From Clostridia bacterium (GTDB taxonomy: Bacteria; Bacillota; Clostridia; Oscillospirales; Acutalibacteraceae), in contig JAFSFY010000057.1 in the NCBI GenBank assembly GCA_017434985.1, forward strand, positions 35,682-99,681: a stretch of 64,000 bases of DNA. The letters run 5' to 3'. How positions within the stretch are numbered: position 1 is the stretch's first letter; each line of letters starts with the position of its first letter. The translations under genes were made by a program, and so were the position numbers. Positions 26,803 through 34,987 of the stretch are shown here, one piece after another. The notes under the pieces were generated by a model. That model was not told the origin of the DNA and ran no database searches. It saw only the letters and a program-made list of their open reading frames with translations.

Positions 26803-27699
26803 CTACCTTCCGATATATTGCACTTCCCGCTCCAGCCTGACGCCGAACGTTTCCCATACTTTTTCTTGCACCTGACGGCACAACTCCATCACGTCGGCAC
26901 ACGTCGCACCGCCGCGATTGATCACAAATCCCGCGTGCTTCTCACTCACCTGCGCACCGCCGACCGTAAACCCTTTCAAGCCGCATTGTTCGATCAACGC
27001 ACCCGCAAAATGCCCCGCAGGACGTTTAAAGAAACTGCCGCCGCTGGGATATTCGAGCGGTTGTTTCTCTTTGCGTCGCGACAGAAAGTCGTCCATACGG
27101 GCGCGGATCGCCGTCGGTGAATCGGCCTTAAGACGCAAGGTCGCTTTCAACACCGTGTACGGTTTTTCCATAAATACACTGTGGCGATACCCCAAATTCA
27201 ATTCATGTTTGTGAAGAATAAACGTATTGCCGCCTTCGTCAAGCGCAGTCACTTCCTCCAAAACATCCGCCAATTCCCCGCCGTAAGCACCGGCATTCAT
27301 ATATACGCCGCCGCCTACACTGCCGGGGATACCGTAAGCAAATTCCAAGCCCGTAAGGCCGTGTTCACACGCTTCCAAACACAGTTTCCCCAGCGACATA
27401 CCGGCCGATGCGATGACAAATTCTTCTTCAAAGACCGCGTCTTGTGCCGACAGTTGCAACACCACGCCATCCACACCCGCATCGCTGACAAGAAGGTTGG
27501 AACCATTGCCGATCACCATGTAAGGGATATTGACTTTACGGCAAAGGCGAACCGCCTCTCTTAGTTGTTCCGAAGTCGCCGAAACAAACAAATCGGCAGG
27601 TCCACCGATACGAAAGGAGGTATGCGCCGCCATCGGTTCGTCCACCAACACGCGACAACCGAGTACCTCTAATTGTTGTGCAAGGTCGTGTTTATCCAC
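26803..27699 (-). CDS. murB: UDP-N-acetylenolpyruvoylglucosamine reductase
   Basis: A 298-residue FAD enzyme that reduces UDP-GlcNAc-enolpyruvate to UDP-MurNAc in peptidoglycan synthesis. FAD-domain features are HTSFRIGGPADLFV, VIGNGSNLLVSD and GLEFAYGIPGSVGGGVYMNAGAYGGE (read in two pieces); the catalytic region has YRHSVF and PSGGSFFKRP. This is the type IIb form without the extra loop of Escherichia coli. The start is a GTG at 27699, seven bases after GGGGAGG; the longer upstream frame is not family-like. Confidence 0.96.
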   Translation of the reverse strand: MDKHDLAQQLEVLGCRVLVDEPMAAHTSFRIGGPADLFVSATSEQLREAVRLCRKVNIPYMVIGNGSNLLVSDAGVDGVVLQLSAQDAVFEEEFVIASAGMSLGKLCLEACEHGLTGLEFAYGIPGSVGGGVYMNAGAYGGELADVLEEVTALDEGGNTFILHKHELNLGYRHSVFMEKPYTVLKATLRLKADSPTAIRARMDDFLSRRKEKQPLEYPSGGSFFKRPAGHFAGALIEQCGLKGFTVGGAQVSEKHAGFVINRGGATCADVMELCRQVQEKVWETFGVRLEREVQYIGR

Positions 27700-27721
27700 G
27701 TCGCATCCTCCCCACGTTATC

Positions 27722-28669
27722 TTATCGTCCCAGCGCAGCCGCGCCGACCACACCGGCATCGTTGCCGAGTTCGGCAACGCACAGTCTCGTTTGTTTTTCG
27801 CAATATTTGCTGTAACGTTCTTTTTCGATAATTCCACGTAACGGTGCCAGCAAAGTCTCGCCCTCTTTGCAGATGCCACCACCGATGCATAACACCTCCG
27901 GTTGGAAGATGTTGATCATATTGGTCAAACCGCAACCAACATAGTAAATATACGTGTCTACTACGTCTTTGGCAACGGCATCACCCGCACGCATCGCATC
28001 AAACGCTGTCAAGCCGTTCACCTTGTCGAGAGTATCGGCAATCTGCCACATCTTGCTTTCGGGATGTGCTTCCATCGCACGGCGCGTTTGGTTGATAAGC
28101 GCGGTGGCCGAAGCATACGCCTCCCAACATCCGTTGCGGCCGCAGGTACACGGCTCACCGTTCGCCACAATGACCGTATGACCGAGTTCGGCGCCCGAGA
28201 AATTGAAACCGCTAAACACCTTACCGTCCAAGATCACACCACCGCCGACACCGGTACCGAGCGTGATACACACACAACTTTCGGCCCCTTTGGCAGCACC
28301 GGCTTTCACTTCCCCGATCGCCGCCGCATTGGCATCGTTTTCGATGTACACGGGAAGACCCATTTTTTCTTTCAAGATCGGCCCCAACATCACGTGAGAG
28401 AAGTTGATATTGTTGGTATATTCCACTTCACCCGTTTCGGGGTTGCACGTACCGGGGCACCCCACACCAACGTGCGCGATATCATTAAGCGACAAGCCGG
28501 CCTTTTCCACCGCCTCGCGCGCCATTGCCGCCATATCGTCGATGATTTCTTCGGGTGTACGTTGCGCGCCGGTTTTGCATTTTGCCGCAGCTAAAATGTT
28601 ATAGTTATCGTCTACGACACCGGCCACAATGTTGGTGCCGCCCAAATCAATACCAATCGTATACATCAC
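27722..28669 (-). CDS. ROK-family glucokinase
   Basis: A 315-residue sugar kinase. GIDLGGTNIVAGVV is the ATP-binding phosphate 1 motif, ENDANAAAIGE holds the catalytic aspartate, TLGTGVGGGVI is phosphate 2, and the zinc-binding ROK signature appears as CTCGRNGCWEAYAS after GAELGHTVIV. Together these fit a glucokinase that makes glucose 6-phosphate, though ROK specificity is not certain from motifs. The first codon is GTG at 28669 (GGAG eight bases ahead), directly followed by ATG. It lies between the PHP gene and murB. Confidence 0.92.
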   Translation of the reverse strand: MMYTIGIDLGGTNIVAGVVDDNYNILAAAKCKTGAQRTPEEIIDDMAAMAREAVEKAGLSLNDIAHVGVGCPGTCNPETGEVEYTNNINFSHVMLGPILKEKMGLPVYIENDANAAAIGEVKAGAAKGAESCVCITLGTGVGGGVILDGKVFSGFNFSGAELGHTVIVANGEPCTCGRNGCWEAYASATALINQTRRAMEAHPESKMWQIADTLDKVNGLTAFDAMRAGDAVAKDVVDTYIYYVGCGLTNMINIFQPEVLCIGGGICKEGETLLAPLRGIIEKERYSKYCEKQTRLCVAELGNDAGVVGAAALGR

Positions 28670-28682
28670 ATTCTTATCTCCT

Positions 28683-29411
28683 TTACAGTGCCAAATTCTT
28701 TTCTTTCAGATACGTTTCCAAATTTTGTCTGTTCGCGTTGATCACCAAATCAATGGGAAATGCCAATTCTTTCAACATCAATATACTACGGTCGAATTTT
28801 CCTACGTATTCATGGAAATGCGCATCCGAACTGAGCATCACGCGTACACCATATTTTTTGCAGTAATACGCAATGCGCGTGCAGTTTTCAAGAGACCCTT
28901 CACGAGCATTAAACGAATTTTCATTGATTTCGATGATCTTTCCTTGTCGTGCGCATTCGCGCACCACCGTTTCGTAATCAAACGTGAACATCGGCGTGCC
29001 GGGGTGACCGATCACGTCCACACGTGCATCGTTCGCCACCGCCATCCACGCGGCAGTGATTTCTTCTTTGGTGCCTTCTTTCATAATGCCGCCACCATGC
29101 ATCGAAGCAATCACGATGTCCAAGTTGCGGATCATACCGTCGTCAATATCCAACCGACCGTCAAAATCCAACACGTTCGCTTCAATCCCGCGGAATACGC
29201 GCACCCCCGCGATGTGAGGCGGCAACAAATTCATATGCGTGAAATGCCAACGATGGCTCGGTTCGGGGATGGCCGGCGCATGATCGGTCATCGCAATGGC
29301 AAGAAGCCCTTGTCGCGCCGCCGCAGCGGCATTTTCGCCGATGGTGCTGTAAGCGTGCATCGAATACAACGTATGCGTATGCAGGTCAGCAACCGGTTGT
29401 ATATAGTTCAT
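28683..29411 (-). CDS. PHP-domain phosphoesterase (YcdX-like)
   Basis: A 242-residue PHP protein with the four metal motifs: DLHTHTLYSMHAY, AMTDHAPA, IASMHGG with GHPG, and LSSDAHFHEYVG. It resembles YcdX and related phosphatases or histidinol-phosphate-phosphatase-like enzymes; the substrate is unknown. I start at the second of two adjacent ATGs (29411) for its seven-base spacing from GAGGG. It follows hprK with a 16-base gap, a neighbour seen in many Clostridia. Confidence 0.9.
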   Translation of the reverse strand: MNYIQPVADLHTHTLYSMHAYSTIGENAAAAARQGLLAIAMTDHAPAIPEPSHRWHFTHMNLLPPHIAGVRVFRGIEANVLDFDGRLDIDDGMIRNLDIVIASMHGGGIMKEGTKEEITAAWMAVANDARVDVIGHPGTPMFTFDYETVVRECARQGKIIEINENSFNAREGSLENCTRIAYYCKKYGVRVMLSSDAHFHEYVGKFDRSILMLKELAFPIDLVINANRQNLETYLKEKNLAL

Positions 29412-29427
29412 CATTCTTCCCTCTTTG

Positions 29428-30345
29428 TCAGTCTGTCATACCCAAATTGGTCATCAATTCCTGTGCGGCGTTGTAGCCCATTTTCTTTTGACGGTTGTTC
29501 ATCGCCGCCACCTCAATGATCACCGCCAGATTACGGCCGGGTTTCACGGGGATGGTGAGCATCGGAACGGAATTCCCCAAAATTTCCATATAGTGGTTTT
29601 CAAGGCCCATACGGTCGTACACTTTTTCACTGTCCCACGGTTCGAGTTGAATGGCCATATCGATCTTTTCGGTCACTTTAACCGAACCCATACCGAACAA
29701 TTGCCGCGCATTCACAATACCGATACCGCGCAATTCAATACAGTGGCGAATGTTATCGGGTGCCGAACCAACCAAGGTTTTGGAGGAAACGCGGCGGATC
29801 TCCACCGCATCGTCGGCTATTAGGCGATGGCCGCGTTTGACAAGTTCGATCGCCGTTTCGCTTTTACCGACGCCACTGTCACCAACCAGCAAAATACCTT
29901 CGCCGTACACTTCAACAAACACGCCGTGACGCGTAATACGCGGTGCCAATTTTACGTTCAGATCTGCAATTAACGCCGCCGTGAACCCCGACGTGGTATC
30001 CGACGTGCGAAGAAGCGGCACGTTGTATTGTTGACACAAATCGGAAAACGATTCAGAAATGGCCAAGCCACGCGTCACCACAATAGCCTTCGGTTGTTGT
30101 TTGAGCAATTCCTCCATACGCATTTTCGCTTCTTGCGACGACAAACTGTCCAAAAACGACATTTCGCTTTTGCCGATCACCTGAATGCGTTGGTTGTCAA
30201 AATGCTCAAAATACCCCGAAAGAGCCAAACCGGGACGGTTGATATCCGCGATGCTGACAAAGCATTCCTCTTTCGGCAGATATAGACATTCCAAACTGTG
30301 TTCTCTGATGATATCTTGTAACGAAACCGAATATTCTTGCGCCAT
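29428..30345 (-). CDS. hprK: HPr kinase/phosphorylase
   Basis: A 305-residue bifunctional enzyme that phosphorylates or dephosphorylates Ser46 of HPr, the switch for CcpA-dependent carbon catabolite control. The N-terminal domain precedes the P-loop GDSGVGKSETAIEL, then RLIADDAVEI and the HprK signature ELRGIGIVNARQLFG, then IPVKPGRNLAVIIEVAA. The ATG at 30345 has AAGGAG eight bases ahead; the three codons before it are not needed. It opens the minus-strand run hprK to dnaE. Confidence 0.97.
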   Translation of the reverse strand: MAQEYSVSLQDIIREHSLECLYLPKEECFVSIADINRPGLALSGYFEHFDNQRIQVIGKSEMSFLDSLSSQEAKMRMEELLKQQPKAIVVTRGLAISESFSDLCQQYNVPLLRTSDTTSGFTAALIADLNVKLAPRITRHGVFVEVYGEGILLVGDSGVGKSETAIELVKRGHRLIADDAVEIRRVSSKTLVGSAPDNIRHCIELRGIGIVNARQLFGMGSVKVTEKIDMAIQLEPWDSEKVYDRMGLENHYMEILGNSVPMLTIPVKPGRNLAVIIEVAAMNNRQKKMGYNAAQELMTNLGMTD

Positions 30346-30387
30346 ACACGACACTCCTTGCCATGGTAATTACGATATATTTAATAT

Positions 30388-30416
30388 AGTATACAATATT
30401 TTGGAAAAAGAATAAA
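30388..30416 (-). promoter_or_regulatory. possible promoter of hprK operon
   Basis: Minus strand TATACT with a weak TTTATT 17 bases upstream in a very AT-rich stretch. The -10 is good, the -35 poor; other AT-rich registers are possible. Confidence 0.4.
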
Positions 30417-30453
30417 GAGGATTTTTACATTTTTTTAATTTTTCTGTAACAAC

Positions 30454-30482
30454 TTGAAAAATTAGGCGAAATATAGTACAAT
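30454..30482 (+). promoter_or_regulatory. sigma-A promoter of the glycosyltransferase gene
   Basis: TTGAAA, 17-base spacer, TACAAT, about 30 bases before an AAGGAGGTG ribosome-binding site. Confidence 0.85.
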
Positions 30483-30512
30483 TGTGAAACAAAAATAAGG
30501 AGGTGTTGGTGT

Positions 30513-31673
30513 ATGGATCGTCTTTCGGTCGGGTTGTTTAACGATTCGTTTCCGCCGCACATTGACGGCGTGGCACAAGTGGTCAAAAACTACGCCGAGC
30601 ATTTGTGCAAAAAAGAATCCTGCAACGTCACCGTTGTCACGCCCGAAAACCGCGATGCCAACGACTGCTACCCGTTTGATGTGTTTCGCTACCCGTCCAT
30701 ACCCGCCTCCTCGCTGATCGGGTATCGTGTCGGTGTGCCGTTTGACCCGGAATCGCTTCTTCGTCTTCGCAAAAAAAAGTTCGATATTATGCACATTCAC
30801 GCGCCCTTTGCCTCTTCCGTGTTGGTCAGCGCCCTAAATCATCATCCTCGCGTTCCCACGGTGCTCACCTATCACACACGGTTTGATATTGATCTCCAAA
30901 AACGCATCACCAATGCCCCGATGCGCAAAGTGGCGATGGAATTTGTATCGCGCAACGTCAACGCTGCCGACGAGATTTGGGTGGTGACCGAGCGCTGCGG
31001 AAAAGCCTTGCGCGACGTGGGTTACGAAGGTCCTTACCGCGTGATGGAAAACGGCACCGATTTCCCGAAAGGTCTCGCCCCAAAAGAAAAGATCGACGAC
31101 TTGCGGGAACAATATAATTTGCGTGAAGACGTGCCCGTGTTTATGTTCGTCGGGCGATTGATGTGGTATAAGAATCTTAAAATCATTTTGGATTCGCTCA
31201 AAATTTTGCACGACAACGGGCAAGAATTCCGCGCTTTTATCATCGGTGAGGGATACGACGCCCCTGCTATTGAGGAGTATTCGCGCGCGTGCAATCTGCA
31301 AGATAACGTCATCTTTACCGGTCCCATTCGCGACCGCGAATATCTGCGCGTCTTTTTCAGTGTGTGCGATCTTTTCCTCTTCCCCTCCACGTATGATACC
31401 TGCGGTATTGTGGTGAAAGAGGCAGCCGCCTGCAATTGCCCCTCCTTGCTTGTAGAAGGCAGTTGCGCCGCCGAGGGTGTCCTGCATAACGTGTCGGGAT
31501 TCCTCGCACAGGAAAACGCCGTTTCCTGCGCCGCGGTCATCGCCGACGCGATCCGTGATCGCGCACAATTAAAAGAAGTCGGCAAACGTGCCGGCGAGCA
31601 GTTGTACCTCTCGTGGGATGAAGCGGTAGACCGCGCGTATATCCGTTATCAAGAAATCTTGCAAAAATATTAA
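30513..31673 (+). CDS. GT4-family glycosyltransferase
   Basis: A 386-residue GT-B enzyme. The N-terminal acceptor domain opens with GLFNDSFPPHIDGVAQVV, a typical glycine-rich start; the donor domain has FVGRLMWYKNLKIIL, IIGEGYD and FPSTYDTCGIVVKEAAAC, an ExxxxxxxE-type nucleotide-sugar motif in which Asp stands at the first acidic place. By pattern it is close to enzymes that glycosylate diacylglycerol or cell-surface lipids, but the donor and acceptor are not knowable here. It has its own promoter, no operon partner, and no signal peptide; no terminator hairpin is seen after it. Confidence 0.87.
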   Translation: MDRLSVGLFNDSFPPHIDGVAQVVKNYAEHLCKKESCNVTVVTPENRDANDCYPFDVFRYPSIPASSLIGYRVGVPFDPESLLRLRKKKFDIMHIHAPFASSVLVSALNHHPRVPTVLTYHTRFDIDLQKRITNAPMRKVAMEFVSRNVNAADEIWVVTERCGKALRDVGYEGPYRVMENGTDFPKGLAPKEKIDDLREQYNLREDVPVFMFVGRLMWYKNLKIILDSLKILHDNGQEFRAFIIGEGYDAPAIEEYSRACNLQDNVIFTGPIRDREYLRVFFSVCDLFLFPSTYDTCGIVVKEAAACNCPSLLVEGSCAAEGVLHNVSGFLAQENAVSCAAVIADAIRDRAQLKEVGKRAGEQLYLSWDEAVDRAYIRYQEILQKY

Positions 31674-31682
31674 ATTTTACAC

Positions 31683-31711
31683 TTGACAACCGTCAATTTT
31701 TACGATAGAAT
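31683..31711 (+). promoter_or_regulatory. sigma-A promoter of tRNA-Ala
   Basis: TTGACA, 17-base spacer, TAGAAT, starting ten bases after the glycosyltransferase stop and 17 bases before the tRNA. Confidence 0.88.
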
Positions 31712-31727
31712 AGTTGACGGTTCATTC

Positions 31728-31803
31728 GGGGGCGTAGCTCAGCTGGGAGAGCGTACGGTTCGCATCCGTAAGGTCGAGAGTTCGATCCTCTTCGTCTCCA
31801 CCA
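31728..31803 (+). tRNA. tRNA-Ala (anticodon CGC)
   Basis: A 76-nt cloverleaf with encoded CCA. Acceptor GGGGGCG pairs with CGTCTCC and includes the G3-U70 wobble that marks alanine tRNAs. D-arm GCTC/GAGC, anticodon stem TACGG/CCGTA with loop TTCGCAT (anticodon CGC at 31761-31763, reading GCG), T-arm GAGAG/CTCTT with TTCGATC loop. The discriminator is A. Its last 16 bases are repeated 190 bases downstream. Confidence 0.96.
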
Positions 31804-31914
31804 AGAAAGAACAGATACCCATTAGGGTGTCTGTTCTTTTTTTATCACGGACGAAGAGGATCGAAAGGGCGTGAAGAAAACAGTCCGGTGGACTGTTTTT
31901 AGCCCGTCGCGTTG
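31788..31914 (+). repeat. 127-bp direct repeat, copy 1 (starts inside tRNA-Ala 3' end)
   Basis: Identical base for base to 31978-32104, offset 190. The unit holds the last 16 bases of the tRNA including CCA, a terminator hairpin, a segment GACGAAGAGGATCGAA (31850-31865) that is the exact reverse complement of the tRNA T-arm/acceptor bases 31781-31796, and a second nested hairpin (GGGC, AAAACAGTCC, loop GGT, GGACTGTTTT, GCCC). Confidence 0.95.
31806..31843 (+). terminator. intrinsic terminator after tRNA-Ala
   Basis: Stem of about 15 bp (AAAGAACAGATACCC / GGGTGTCTGTTCTTT, one G-U pair), loop ATTA, then a run of seven T that overlaps the stem end. An exact copy follows at 31996-32033 within the second repeat. 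Confidence 0.92.
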
Positions 31915-31977
31915 CAGCGCCCTGCCGCACTGTACCGAAACTCATAGACGAGATCGCCCTATCGCTTCGCACAATGG

Positions 31978-32104
31978 CTCTTCGTCTCCACCAAGAAAGA
32001 ACAGATACCCATTAGGGTGTCTGTTCTTTTTTTATCACGGACGAAGAGGATCGAAAGGGCGTGAAGAAAACAGTCCGGTGGACTGTTTTTAGCCCGTCGC
32101 GTTG
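31978..32104 (+). repeat. 127-bp direct repeat, copy 2
   Basis: Exact second copy of 31788-31914, separated from it by a 63-base unique spacer (31915-31977) that has no tRNA-like arms. It repeats only the tRNA 3' end (CTCTTCGTCTCCACCA) and not the rest of the tRNA, so it is not a second tRNA gene. The short plus-strand open frames crossing both copies have no coding character. Confidence 0.95.
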
Positions 32105-32405
32105 TTGGTTGGAATAACGACGCATCAAGATCGGCACCGTTTTATTCCTGACATAACAACATTATAAGAACACATCTTTTATCCGCTGCCCACACTATTT
32201 TTCCTACTACAAGAGTTTTTGCTCATCTTTTGCACTTTTTTCATTGACTATCCTGCAAACGTTGAAATTGATTGACCAAAAAATGCTATTTTATTGAACA
32301 AAATTGTCAAAAACCCCTTGATTTATTTTTTTGTTGCGGTATAATAGATGTGTAAGATTTTGCACTTTTGTGCAATCGCAAAATTTAGTGAAAAGAGGAT
32401 GCGTT
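32105..32405. other. AT-rich intergenic region with leader palindromes
   Basis: No gene is seen. The 12-mer TTTTGCACTTTT occurs at 32228-32239 and again at 32358-32369. The second lies just after the expected transcription start and forms the palindrome TTGCACTTTTGTGCAA (32360-32375); an overlapping alternative pairing is ATTTTGC (32357-32363) with GCAAAAT (32378-32384). This may be an operator or a small leader structure for the aminotransferase gene. Confidence 0.5.
32318..32345 (+). promoter_or_regulatory. sigma-A promoter of the aminotransferase gene
   Basis: TTGATT, 16-base spacer, TATAAT, about 60 bases before the start codon; the palindrome at 32360-32375 would lie at about +8 to +24 of the transcript. 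Confidence 0.8.
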
Positions 32406-33776
32406 ATGAGCAAAAACTGGGCAAAAATGGATCTGACCAAAGTTCCCCACATCGTGACCCCCACCCTGCCGGGTCCGAAGTCGGTGGAATATCACGACAG
32501 ATGTGCCAAGTACATGAAAGGCTATTCCAGCCAGGTCAAACTGTTCCCCGTAACCTTTGAATCCGGCTACGGCTACACCTTGACCGACGTGGACGGCAAC
32601 ACTTATTTGGACTTCTCTTCCGGCATCTACGTGACCGGTCTCGGTCACTGCCATCCGAAAATCAGCGAGGCGGTTGCCGAGCAAGCGAAAAAGTTGATGA
32701 ACTGCCACGACTTCACCACCCGTGTGAAGATGGAACTCGTGGAGAAATTGCACGAGATCACCGGCGGTCGTTTCGGCGGTTTCCAATTCTACGATTCCGG
32801 TACGACGGCGGTGGAAGCCGGTTTGCGTTGCGCGCGTGCCGCTACGGGCAAACAAGAATTCATTTCTTTCTGGAGAGATTTCCACGGCAAGACCTACGGC
32901 GCCAACTCTTTGGCGGTCGTCGGCCCCGACACCCATATGAGAGCACCCGGCTTTATGCTCGCTCCCAGACCCAATCCCTACCGTGACTTCTTTGGCAGAA
33001 CGCCGGAAGAAGCGTGGAAAGATTCCTCCCCCTACATCCGCATGATTGAAGGCATCCTCGACAACGAGTGTGCGTCCGGCGGCAAAAACGTGGCGGCCAT
33101 CGTGCTTGAACCCATCCAAGGTTGGGGCGGCTCCATCGTTCCTCCCCCCGATTTTATGCCCGCTCTGCGCGCCCTTTGCGACAAACGCGGAATCCTCCTC
33201 TTCGCAGACGAAGTGCTCAACTGCATGGCGAGAACCGGTAAATGGCTCGCGATGGATCACTGGGATGTCACCGCTGACATCACCACCCTCGGCAAAGGCT
33301 TCGGTAACGGTTTCCCCGTAACCGCCCTCGCCGTGTCCGAAGAACTCGCTCCCGCCATTGAAAAGATCTCCGCCTCCTCCAGCTACGGCGGCAACCCGAT
33401 GGCTTGCGTGGCTGCGCTCGAATCCATCAAGGTCATTGAGGAAGAAAACCTCAACGAGCGTTCCGCTCACCTCGGTGAGATCATGCTCGCAAGAATGGAA
33501 GAAATGAAGAAAGCGCATCCCATCATCGGTGACGTGCGTGCCATCGGTTGCTTGCAGGCGATCGAAGTGGTTAAAGACCGCGAGACCAAAGAGCCTTTTG
33601 CGGAAGCCGGTACCATGATCTATCAAAAGGCGTTCGAAAAGGGGTTGGCTTGGGTTCCCTCCGGCCACATCTTGCGTATGTCGCCTCCGATGATCCTTGA
33701 CGACGAGGCTGCCTTGAAGGGTCTCGACATCATCGAAGAAGCCGTCTACGAGACTGAAAAACATTTCGGCTATTAA
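32406..33776 (+). CDS. class III pyridoxal-phosphate aminotransferase
   Basis: A 456-residue omega-aminotransferase-type enzyme. FSSGIYVTGLGHCHPKI near the start, FYDSGTTAVEAGLRCARA (PLP phosphate contact), LFADEVLNCMARTGKW with the Asp that holds the pyridine nitrogen, and TTLGKGFGNGFPVTAL with the Schiff-base lysine are visible. Fold-type I class III members act on 4-aminobutyrate, ornithine, putrescine or amino sugars; the substrate is not decided. The start at 32406 follows GAGG by seven bases; the frame upstream of it is leader. Arginine is coded by AGA at least seven times, unlike the CGN-rich neighbours. An oxidoreductase gene follows after a hairpin. Confidence 0.92.
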   Translation: MSKNWAKMDLTKVPHIVTPTLPGPKSVEYHDRCAKYMKGYSSQVKLFPVTFESGYGYTLTDVDGNTYLDFSSGIYVTGLGHCHPKISEAVAEQAKKLMNCHDFTTRVKMELVEKLHEITGGRFGGFQFYDSGTTAVEAGLRCARAATGKQEFISFWRDFHGKTYGANSLAVVGPDTHMRAPGFMLAPRPNPYRDFFGRTPEEAWKDSSPYIRMIEGILDNECASGGKNVAAIVLEPIQGWGGSIVPPPDFMPALRALCDKRGILLFADEVLNCMARTGKWLAMDHWDVTADITTLGKGFGNGFPVTALAVSEELAPAIEKISASSSYGGNPMACVAALESIKVIEEENLNERSAHLGEIMLARMEEMKKAHPIIGDVRAIGCLQAIEVVKDRETKEPFAEAGTMIYQKAFEKGLAWVPSGHILRMSPPMILDDEAALKGLDIIEEAVYETEKHFGY

Positions 33777-33787
33777 TGAAATGACAA

Positions 33788-33822
33788 GAGGGCTGCTGCT
33801 CGATATCGGCAGCAGCCCTTTT
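33788..33822 (+). terminator. hairpin terminator between aminotransferase and oxidoreductase
   Basis: A 10-bp perfect stem (GGGCTGCTGC / GCAGCAGCCC), nine-base loop and TTTTC. The T run is short and no new promoter is visible after it, so it probably lowers rather than stops transcription of the next gene. Confidence 0.75.
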
Positions 33823-33845
33823 CTACAATGAAAGGATCAACGATT

Positions 33846-34979
33846 ATGAAAACTGTTCGTTTTGGTTTGATCGGTTGCGGTTTGATGGCGCGCGAATTTG
33901 CCTCTGCCGCCGCGCGTTGGTGCCACCTGACCGAAGACGTGCCGAAGCCCGAAATCGTGGGCATTTGCTCGGTCGTTCCGAAGGAAATGGAGTGGTTCCA
34001 AAAGAACTTCCCCGACATCAAATACGCGGTTGCCGATTACAAAGAATTGCTTGACAAAGAGGATATCGACGCCATTTACTGTGCCGTTCCTCACAATCTG
34101 CACGAACAATTCTACATTGATATTATCAAAAGCGGCAAAGCGCTTCTCGGCGAAAAGCCGTTTGGCATTGACAAAGCAGCCAACGAAAACATTATGAAGG
34201 CTATCAAAGAAAACCCCAACACCTTCGTGCGTTGCTGCAGTGAGTTCCCTTATTATCCGGCGATGCAAACGATGATCCAATGGTTTAATGAGGGTAAGTT
34301 CGGTAAAATTTTGGAAATCCGTTGCGGATTTAACCATTGCAGTGATATGGACCTTGAAAAGCCCATCAACTGGAAGCGCATGGTCAAATTCAACGGCGAA
34401 TATGGTTGCCTCGGCGATCTCGGCATTCACACGCAGCACGTTCCCTTCCGCCTGGGGTTCAAGCCGAAAACGGTGCGTGCACATTTCAGCAACATCGTGA
34501 AAGAGCGTCCCGACGGCAAAGGCGGCACAGCCGTGTGCGATACGTTTGACAACTGCACCATTTTCTGCACCACCTTAAACGCTGACGGCGACGAGATCCC
34601 GATGACCTTTGAAACCAAGCGTATGTCCCCCGGCTCGACCAATCGTTGGTTCTTTGAAATTTACGGTATGGAATGCAGCGCTCGTTTCTCCAGCGATGAT
34701 GCCAACGCATTCCACTACACTTCGTCTTGGGGCAAGGAACAATCGTGGAACCGCATCATCATCGGTTACAAACCGATGATCCCCACCATCACGGGTCCCA
34801 TTTTCGAGTTCGGTTTCACTGATGCGATTCAACAACAAATTGCAGCATTTATGCTCGAATATGAGGGCGTCAACGTGCCGTTCGGTTTGTTCACTCCCGA
34901 AGAGACCGTACTGTCCCACACAATGGCCACTGCGGCTCTCAAATCCTTCTATAACAAAACCGTCGAAGTCATCGACTGA
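33846..34979 (+). CDS. Gfo/Idh/MocA-family oxidoreductase
   Basis: A 377-residue NAD(P)-dependent dehydrogenase. The Rossmann start is VRFGLIGCGLMAREFA; the conserved EKP motif appears as LLGEKPFGIDKAANENI (Lys of the catalytic site), followed by a C-terminal alpha/beta domain with GDLGIHTQHVPF. Members oxidise sugars, inositols or related cyclitols; the substrate is unknown. I start at the ATG following AAAGGA rather than the one six codons earlier. It lies 69 bases after the aminotransferase; the two could act in sequence, with ketone formation followed by amination, as an inference. Confidence 0.9.
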   Translation: MKTVRFGLIGCGLMAREFASAAARWCHLTEDVPKPEIVGICSVVPKEMEWFQKNFPDIKYAVADYKELLDKEDIDAIYCAVPHNLHEQFYIDIIKSGKALLGEKPFGIDKAANENIMKAIKENPNTFVRCCSEFPYYPAMQTMIQWFNEGKFGKILEIRCGFNHCSDMDLEKPINWKRMVKFNGEYGCLGDLGIHTQHVPFRLGFKPKTVRAHFSNIVKERPDGKGGTAVCDTFDNCTIFCTTLNADGDEIPMTFETKRMSPGSTNRWFFEIYGMECSARFSSDDANAFHYTSSWGKEQSWNRIIIGYKPMIPTITGPIFEFGFTDAIQQQIAAFMLEYEGVNVPFGLFTPEETVLSHTMATAALKSFYNKTVEVID

Positions 34980-34987
34980 TAAAAAAC

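Noticed and set aside
31978..31993. A second tRNA-Ala gene at repeat copy 2
   Set aside because: Only the last 16 bases of the tRNA are repeated; no D-arm or anticodon arm lies in the 63-base spacer.
31871..32092. A plus-strand open frame of 73 codons crossing the tRNA-linked repeats
   Set aside because: It runs through exact repeats and hairpins, has no convincing start site, and similar short frames are expected in such structured DNA.
32105..32405. CRISPR or other regularly spaced repeats in the intergenic region
   Set aside because: Only two copies of a 12-mer 130 bases apart and one palindrome are present; there is no regular spacing and no cas gene in the window.
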